Shown here: positions 16,043-19,971 of the stretch, one piece after another
Layout of the letters: every line of letters begins with the position of its first letter
Position numbering within the stretch: the first letter of the stretch is position 1
Assembly: GCF_041687175.1 (NCBI RefSeq)
Contig: NZ_JAWLCK010000049.1
Span: forward strand, 1-19,971
Length of the DNA: 19,971 nt
Direction of reading: 5' to 3'
Source: Lutispora sp041687175
GTDB lineage: Bacteria > Bacillota > Clostridia > Lutisporales > Lutisporaceae
The notes under the pieces: model-generated
What the model saw: the letters and a program-made list of their open reading frames with translations, nothing else
Databases searched by the model: none
Told to the model about the DNA's origin: nothing
Made by a program: the position numbers and the translations under genes

Positions 16043-16086
16043 GAAAGGCTTCCGATTGAAGCATTTTAATAACAAAGAAGCCTTTC
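16043..16086 (+). terminator. Hairpin after rpoD
   Basis: GAAAGGCTTC (16043-16052) pairs perfectly with GAAGCCTTTC (16077-16086) around a 24-nt loop, directly after the stop codon. There is no T run behind it. A second stem (AAGCCAT 16091-16097 with ATGGCTT 16136-16142) follows and ends in an A/T-rich stretch, so termination or mRNA 3' protection is probable but not certain. Confidence 0.5.
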
Positions 16087-16164
16087 ATGAAAGCCATTAG
16101 GTCAAGTTAATATTAAGGTAGAATTATACTTTCCTATGGCTTATAAAAAATTATAAAAAGGCCC

Positions 16165-16193
16165 TTGACAATTTCACATAAAGTTAGTAGAAT
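16165..16193 (+). promoter_or_regulatory. Promoter of the two-tRNA unit
   Basis: TTGACA (16165-16170), exactly 17 nt, TAGAAT (16188-16193). The expected start near 16200 lies 13 nt before the first tRNA. Confidence 0.85.
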
Positions 16194-16212
16194 AATATTT
16201 GTCAGTTCACTT

Positions 16213-16288
16213 TCCTCAATAGCTCAGTCGGTAGAGCATGCGGCTGTTAACCGCAGGGTCGTTGGTTCGAGTCCAACTTGGGGAGCCA
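16213..16288 (+). tRNA. trnN: tRNA-Asn (GTT)
   Basis: 76 nt with an encoded CCA. The acceptor TCCTCAA pairs with TTGGGGA (one G-U). The D arm is GCTC-AGTCGGTA-GAGC, the anticodon stem TGCGG/CCGCA with loop CTGTTAA (anticodon GTT at 16246-16248), and the T arm GTTGG-TTCGAGT-CCAAC. Discriminator G73 is as expected for Asn. Confidence 0.96.
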
Positions 16289-16293
16289 TCTTA

Positions 16294-16370
16294 GGGCCTT
16301 TAGCTCAGTTGGTTAGAGCAACCGGCTCATAACCGGTTGGTCCGGGGTTCGAGTCCCTGAAGGCCCACCA
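16294..16370 (+). tRNA. tRNA with CAT anticodon (Ile2 with lysidine, or elongator Met)
   Basis: 77 nt with an encoded CCA, 5 nt after tRNA-Asn. The acceptor GGGCCTT/AAGGCCC is perfect, so it is not an initiator tRNA. The anticodon stem ACCGG/CCGGT carries loop CTCATAA (anticodon CAT at 16328-16330), and the T stem is CGGGG/CCCTG with a mismatch or wobble. Pairs C4-G69 and C5-G68 fit known TilS recognition points, and the body GCTCAGTTGGTTAGAGCA with loop CTCATAA resembles the Bacillus tRNA-Ile2 as I remember it. Annotation tools would call Met by default. Confidence 0.9.
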
Positions 16371-16383
16371 TTTATTAAGTATT

Positions 16384-16422
16384 AAACCTCAAGGTTTCAA
16401 ATCTTGAGGTTTTTTGTTTTTT
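16384..16422 (+). terminator. Intrinsic terminator of the tRNA unit
   Basis: AAACCTCAAG (16384-16393) pairs with CTTGAGGTTT (16403-16412), 9-nt loop, followed by TTTTGTTTTTT. It lies 13 nt after the second tRNA. Confidence 0.9.
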
Positions 16423-16509
16423 GTGCTGTATTATTACTTAATATACTTATTAAAATTGGATAAGTATAGTATAATAAAAATATAAGTTATCAATTGAAAA
16501 GGATGATAT

Positions 16510-17214
16510 ATGTTGGAATTGACTCCAAGACTGAAAACAATAGGTGAAAGCATAGAAAGATGCAATGTTGTTGCTGATATCGGCTCTGATCATGCATATC
16601 TTCCTATTTATCTCATAAAAAACAATAAAGCAAATAAGGTAATCGCTTCAGATATAAATATTGGACCTGCTAAGATATCAAAAGAAAGAATAAAGAAATA
16701 TGGTCTGGAAAATTATATAGAGGTAAGAATAGGTAACGGCTTAAAAGTTATAGATAAATATGAAGCAGATATAATTGTAATAGCGGGCATGGGAGGATTA
16801 TTGATAAAAAGCATTATTGAAGAAAGAATGGATGTAGCAATAAGCGCTGATAGATTAATACTTCAACCTATGAGAGATAGCAGAGCTCTGATAAGCTGGC
16901 TATTAAAAAGTTCCTTTGTTATAATAGATGGAGAGGTTATTAAGGAAAACGAAAAATATTATGAAATTATAAGAACCTGCTTTGATGAAGAAGCGGATAG
17001 AGATGCAGAAGTGATTAACGAGGTATATTATTATAAAAATACTCCAGTACTGCATGAGTACATAGATAGAAAAATAGAGCAATACATGAATATAATAAAC
17101 CAGCTTAAGGCATCAAATGTTGCTGACAGCGATGCTAGAATGCGGGAGTGCATAGAAGAGTTAAACAATTACAGGGAGGCTAAAAAATGGCTTATCTTAA
17201 ATGCGGAACAGTAG
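16510..17214 (+). CDS. trmK: tRNA (adenine22-N1)-methyltransferase
   Basis: 234 residues, the usual size; ATG 16510 follows AAAAGGATG at about 6 nt. It is a SAM-dependent class I methyltransferase that makes m1A22 in the D arm of some tRNAs. The N-terminal Rossmann fold has VVADIGSDHAYLPIYL (SAM motif I, residues about 20-35), IASDINIGPAKIS (acidic end of strand 2), ADIIVIAGMGGLLIKSII (motif IV) and RLILQPMRD. The C-terminal part (from about 170) is a coiled-coil-like helical tail typical of the YqfN family. A possible -10 TATAAT is at 16470-16475 with a weak -35. It overlaps nif3 by 28 nt, so the two are translationally linked, as yqfN-yqfO are paired in Bacillus. Confidence 0.93.
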   Translation: MLELTPRLKTIGESIERCNVVADIGSDHAYLPIYLIKNNKANKVIASDINIGPAKISKERIKKYGLENYIEVRIGNGLKVIDKYEADIIVIAGMGGLLIKSIIEERMDVAISADRLILQPMRDSRALISWLLKSSFVIIDGEVIKENEKYYEIIRTCFDEEADRDAEVINEVYYYKNTPVLHEYIDRKIEQYMNIINQLKASNVADSDARMRECIEELNNYREAKKWLILNAEQ

Positions 17215-18308
17215 CAAGCATAATGGAAAATATAGCTCCAAAAAGATTAGCTGAAAATTGGGATAATGTTGGCCTAATCATTGGCGATAGTTCCAGTAGT
17301 ATAAAGAAGATTATGGTGTGCTTAGACCTGCCTGCTTGGGTTGTAGATGAGGCTATAGATGCCAATGTGGATATGATAATAACACACCATCCCATCATTT
17401 TCAATCCTATAAAGAAGATAAGCAATGATACTGCTCTGGGAAAGAAGATTATGAAGCTGATTAAGAATAATATTTCTGTCTATACATCCCATACCAATTT
17501 TGATATAGCCCAGGGAGGTTTAAATGATATATTTGCAAGACAATTAGGATTTGTAAAGACCAATATTATGAAAACCATGATTGAAGAAAAATTGTATAAG
17601 ATCATTACATATGTGCCTGAAGGTTTTGAAGATAAGGTGCTGGAACAAATGTGCAAAGCTGGAGCAGGCTTTATAGGCAACTATAGCGATTGCAGCTTCA
17701 GAGTAAAGGGTATCGGGGCTTTTAAGCCTCAACAAGGAACCAACCCTTATATTGGGGAAGTAGGCAAATTGGAAAAAGTAAATGAATATAGGGTTGAGAC
17801 AGTTGTACCGGAAGATTTGCTCAACAGTGTTATAAAAGCCATGCATAAAGCCCATCCATATGAAGAAGTAGCCTTCGATATTTTTGAGCTAAAAAATAAA
17901 GGAAAGTCAATGGGCTTAGGGAGAATAGGTCATTTGGAGAATAAAGTTACATTGGTCTCTTATGCAAAATTTGTGAAAACCACCCTGGAATTAGACAAGG
18001 TAACATTTTCAGGTCCACCAGAAGCTGAGATTAAAACTGTTGCCTTGCTAAATGGTTCTGGCAATAGTTTTATAAGTGCAGCCAAATTTTCTGGAGCTGA
18101 TGTTCTTATTACAGGGGATTTACAATATCATCAGATAATTGATGCGCTGGAAGAGGGTATCTATGTAATTGATGCAGGGCATTTTGGAACTGAAAAAATA
18201 ATGATAAAAGCAATTTCGGATTATTTAAGGACAACTTTAGAAACTCTTGGATATAATGCTGAGATTATAGAATCAAAATCAAATATAGATGTTACCATGC
18301 ACATTTAG
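17187..18308 (+). CDS. Nif3-like dinuclear metal protein (YqfO type)
   Basis: 373 residues from ATG 17187 with GGGAGG (17174-17179) 7 nt ahead, inside the end of trmK. The Nif3/DUF34 family binds two metal ions; the biochemical role is disputed, and the common label GTP cyclohydrolase type 2 is weakly supported. Metal ligands: His67-His68 (IITHHPIIF), Asp106 with His102 (SHTNFDIAQGG), and His332 with Glu336 near the end (DAGHFGTEK). The segment from about 130 to 235 is the CutA-like insert found in the long YqfO form (YVPEGFEDKVLEQM, HPYEEVAFDIFEL), which explains the length compared with about 250 residues in E. coli YbgI. Start LAENWDNVGLIIGD is typical. A terminator begins within the stop codon. 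Confidence 0.93.
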   Translation: MAYLKCGTVASIMENIAPKRLAENWDNVGLIIGDSSSSIKKIMVCLDLPAWVVDEAIDANVDMIITHHPIIFNPIKKISNDTALGKKIMKLIKNNISVYTSHTNFDIAQGGLNDIFARQLGFVKTNIMKTMIEEKLYKIITYVPEGFEDKVLEQMCKAGAGFIGNYSDCSFRVKGIGAFKPQQGTNPYIGEVGKLEKVNEYRVETVVPEDLLNSVIKAMHKAHPYEEVAFDIFELKNKGKSMGLGRIGHLENKVTLVSYAKFVKTTLELDKVTFSGPPEAEIKTVALLNGSGNSFISAAKFSGADVLITGDLQYHQIIDALEEGIYVIDAGHFGTEKIMIKAISDYLRTTLETLGYNAEIIESKSNIDVTMHI

Positions 18309-18341
18309 GAATAGTATTTTTGCTATTCCTTTATTTATTTT
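18307..18341 (+). terminator. Intrinsic terminator after nif3
   Basis: AGGAATAG (18307-18314) pairs with CTATTCCT (18323-18330), loop of 8 nt, followed by T-rich TTATTTATTTT. The left arm contains the last two bases of the nif3 stop codon. Confidence 0.75.
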
Positions 18342-18484
18342 ATACCACAGGAATTAAGTAATTAAAGGCTTTCCTTAAATAAATAAAAGCTTTTATATGT
18401 ATTGTCATCCAAAGTCAATGGAAGGAGGACATAAAAATTAATATTCCCATATAGGGTAAGTTTATAATGAAAGAAGGGTGAAAT

Positions 18485-19195
18485 ATGGAGCTGCAGTTTT
18501 TATATGAGTATCAACAGCAAGAAAATAACTATAATAAGTTATTATCAAAAATATCAGAAATAAGAGATGATGATAAAATAAACAGGCTAAAAGATGAATA
18601 CTCAAGATTAAAAAAGGAGTATATCAGCCTATCTTCAAAGAAAGCAGACATAGAAAAAGAAATATTTCAAAAAAATTCTCATTATAAAAGGCTGCAAGAA
18701 AGTAAGACTAATTATGAAAAACTAATGTATACACCAGAAATTAACAGTATAAAAAAGCTTGAAACTCTAAAAAAGCAAATAGAAGAAACTGATAACAATA
18801 TTTCCATAGAAAAGGGTCGTATCGAAGACTTGAAAAGAGCATTGATGGAAGTAGATGAGGAGATATTAAAAACCAAAAAAAAGTTTGCATTTATCAAGAA
18901 GAAATATGATGCAGCTAAGGAAGAGAAGGAAAATAAGCTTAACTTTTTATTAAATGAGAAGAAAAGTGTCGAAGAGCTTCTTCAAGAAATAAAACTTAAA
19001 ATAGATGATAGAATATATAATGATTATATGAAAATGAAGGAAAGGTTAAATAATCCTATTGCTGAAATAGAAAATAGAAAATGCAGCGGATGTAATATGG
19101 AAGTTCCTGCCATGGACTATGAAGAAGTGAAGAACGGCAACCCATTGAAATGCCAGAACTGTGGTAGAATATTGGTATATAAAAAGAAAAAATAA
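18485..19195 (+). CDS. Coiled-coil protein with C-terminal C4 zinc ribbon (CT398/DUF164-like)
   Basis: 236 residues, cytosolic. Residues about 5-190 are one long alpha-helical coiled coil rich in Lys, Glu and Leu (KDEYSRLKKEYISLSSKKAD, EKENKLNFLLNEKKSVEE). Cys200, Cys203, Cys223 and Cys226 (CSGC ... CQNC) make a C4 zinc ribbon followed by GRILVYK. This is the family represented by Chlamydia CT398, with proposed links to transcription or secretion apparatus and no settled function. The start ATG 18485 has GAAGGGTG 5 nt upstream. It regularly neighbours nif3 in Firmicutes; here a terminator separates them, so it is likely transcribed from its own, not obvious, promoter (TATAAT 18463-18468 has no -35). 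Confidence 0.88.
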   Translation: MELQFLYEYQQQENNYNKLLSKISEIRDDDKINRLKDEYSRLKKEYISLSSKKADIEKEIFQKNSHYKRLQESKTNYEKLMYTPEINSIKKLETLKKQIEETDNNISIEKGRIEDLKRALMEVDEEILKTKKKFAFIKKKYDAAKEEKENKLNFLLNEKKSVEELLQEIKLKIDDRIYNDYMKMKERLNNPIAEIENRKCSGCNMEVPAMDYEEVKNGNPLKCQNCGRILVYKKKK

Positions 19196-19217
19196 GAGAA
19201 GGATAGAAAAATTACCT

Positions 19218-19246
19218 TTGACATAAAACTGCATTCATAATATAAT
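19218..19246 (+). promoter_or_regulatory. Perfect consensus promoter of rnpB
   Basis: TTGACA (19218-19223), exactly 17 nt, TATAAT (19241-19246): all twelve consensus bases. Expected start near 19253, a few bases before the RNase P P1 stem. Confidence 0.92.
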
Positions 19247-19266
19247 TAATTTCTACAAAGATAATA

Positions 19267-19606
19267 AATGAGTAAATCGGATGGTCGCGTGCATATTATA
19301 TGCATGAGGAAAGTCCGGGCTCCATAGGGCAGGATGCCGGGTAATGCCCGGTGAAGGCGACTTCAAGGAAAGTGCAACAGAGATATACCGCCATTTTTAA
19401 TGGTAAGGGTGGAAAGGTGAGGTAAGAGCTCACCAGCGATTAGGCGACTAATCGGCTATGTAAACCCCATCTGGAGCAAGATCAAATAGGGAAGCCAATG
19501 AGGTGGCCCGCCTCGCTTCCGGGTAAGATCGCTAGAGTCTGCTGGCAACAGCAGATCGAGATAGATGGCCATCTAAGACAGAACCCGGCTTATAGATTTA
19601 CTCGTT
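19267..19606 (+). ncRNA. rnpB: RNase P RNA, bacterial class A
   Basis: The catalytic RNA that trims tRNA 5' ends. Universal P4 halves are seen: GAGGAAAGTCCGGGCTCC at about 19305-19322 and ACAGAACCCGGCTTATAG near 19578-19595. The P1 helix is GAGTAAATC (19270-19278) with GATTTACTC (19595-19603), extended by a G-U and two A-T pairs. Between them are GTAAACCCC and the P8-P10 region with GGTGAGGTAAGAGCTCACC, plus the GATAGATGGCCATC segment. The layout is the ancestral class A type, not the class B of Bacillus. End positions are set from P1 and may differ by a few nt; the transcript probably starts near 19253. Confidence 0.95.
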
Positions 19607-19614
19607 ATAGTTTT

Positions 19615-19648
19615 AATGCCACAGCTTAATAGCTGTGGCATTGTTTTA
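19615..19648 (+). terminator. Intrinsic terminator of rnpB
   Basis: AATGCCACAGCT (19615-19626), loop TAAT, AGCTGTGGCATT (19631-19642), then GTTTTAAT. The 12-bp stem is perfect. The minus-strand side has no T run, so it does not clearly serve the convergent gene that ends at 19657. Confidence 0.85.
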
Positions 19649-19656
19649 ATAATATG

Positions 19657-19971
19657 TTACATTCTGTCCCTATCAACTTCCAAGAATCTAACTAGTGTTG
19701 CCGCTGCTTCTGCTCTGGTAAGCTTATCTTCCGGTGCGAAAAGCCCGCCTTCTTTACCAGACATAATATTAAGTCCAGTTACTATAGCTACATAGCCTCT
19801 CATTTCTTTGGATATAGACTCATTATCCTTATAATTCAATGCGAATATCTCCGATTTATCAGCTATAAAGCCGAGGTTCATAGCTTTAACCAGCATTTTA
19901 GCTGCTTGAGATCTGGTGAGCTCTGAATCAGGATTTTTCTCTTTTTCAGTAATTATTTTTCTTGATATAGC
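19657..19971 (-). CDS. S-layer-homology (SLH) domain protein, C-terminal end (5' part outside window)
   Basis: The minus-strand frame is open from the window end to TAA (complement of 19657-19659), giving the last 104 residues; Met at 19896 is internal. SLH signatures: DSELTRSQAAKMLVKAMNLG, then EMRGYVAIVTGLNIMSGKEG, FAPEDKLTRAEAAATLVRFL. That is the end of one SLH repeat and a complete last one with its LTRAEAA helix. SLH triplets bind pyruvylated cell-wall polymers, so the product is an exported envelope protein fixed by its C-terminus. What the N-terminal part does cannot be seen. It is convergent with rnpB, 9 nt from that gene's terminator region. Confidence 0.9.
   Translation of the reverse strand, partial: AISRKIITEKEKNPDSELTRSQAAKMLVKAMNLGFIADKSEIFALNYKDNESISKEMRGYVAIVTGLNIMSGKEGGLFAPEDKLTRAEAAATLVRFLEVDRDRM

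Noticed and set aside
18363..18395. TAAAGGCTTT/AAAGCTTTTA hairpin before the zinc-ribbon gene
   Set aside because: Low-GC stem with a 13-nt loop and no T run; a terminator already lies just upstream, so a function is not supported.

Overview
The window is AT-rich, with codon use dominated by AGA, ATA, AAA and GAA, AGGAGG-type ribosome binding sites, U-tailed hairpin terminators and consensus sigma-A promoters. The gene order dgt, yqxD, dnaG, rpoD, trmK, nif3, zinc-ribbon gene, rnpB is typical of low-GC Firmicutes. Together with pyruvate phosphate dikinase, a clostridial-type thiolase and an S-layer-homology protein, it points to an anaerobic member of the Clostridia. The genus cannot be fixed from the sequence alone.

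Layout. Bases 1-2077 are the 3' three-quarters of ppdK, closed by a terminator. A QueG-like Fe-S protein follows (about 2268-3083). Bases 3084-8727 form an accessory stretch. It holds a secreted protein that combines copper-amine-oxidase N-like domains with a DUF1266-like C-terminus, a short nitroreductase-like gene remnant, an untidy AT-rich gap with hairpins and small ORFs, then a compact run of a HEAT-repeat protein, an unrecognised 167-residue protein and a DUF4375/DMP19-like protein. Two catabolic or fermentative genes follow, each with its own transcription signals: a leucine-dehydrogenase-type amino-acid dehydrogenase behind a consensus promoter, and acetyl-CoA acetyltransferase with a candidate Rex redox operator upstream and an exceptional 30-bp perfect hairpin downstream.

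Bases 11616-16042 are the macromolecular-synthesis cluster dgt-yqxD-dnaG-rpoD, with gaps of 69, 14 and 24 nt. A two-tRNA unit (Asn-GTT and a CAT tRNA that may be Ile2 rather than Met) with its own perfect promoter and terminator sits between rpoD and the overlapping pair trmK-nif3. A coiled-coil zinc-ribbon protein, the RNase P RNA gene with a perfect TTGACA-N17-TATAAT promoter, and the C-terminal end of a convergent SLH-domain protein complete the window.

Most of the window is core metabolism and information processing. The part most worth a second look is 5480-8727. I see no phage, transposase, CRISPR or clear defence operon there. The DUF1266 fusion, the decayed nitroreductase, the three identically spaced AAAGGTGG start sites and the HEAT/unknown/DUF4375 run are consistent with recent rearrangement and possibly with a toxin-immunity or DNA-mimic type cassette. 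That last reading is inference only.
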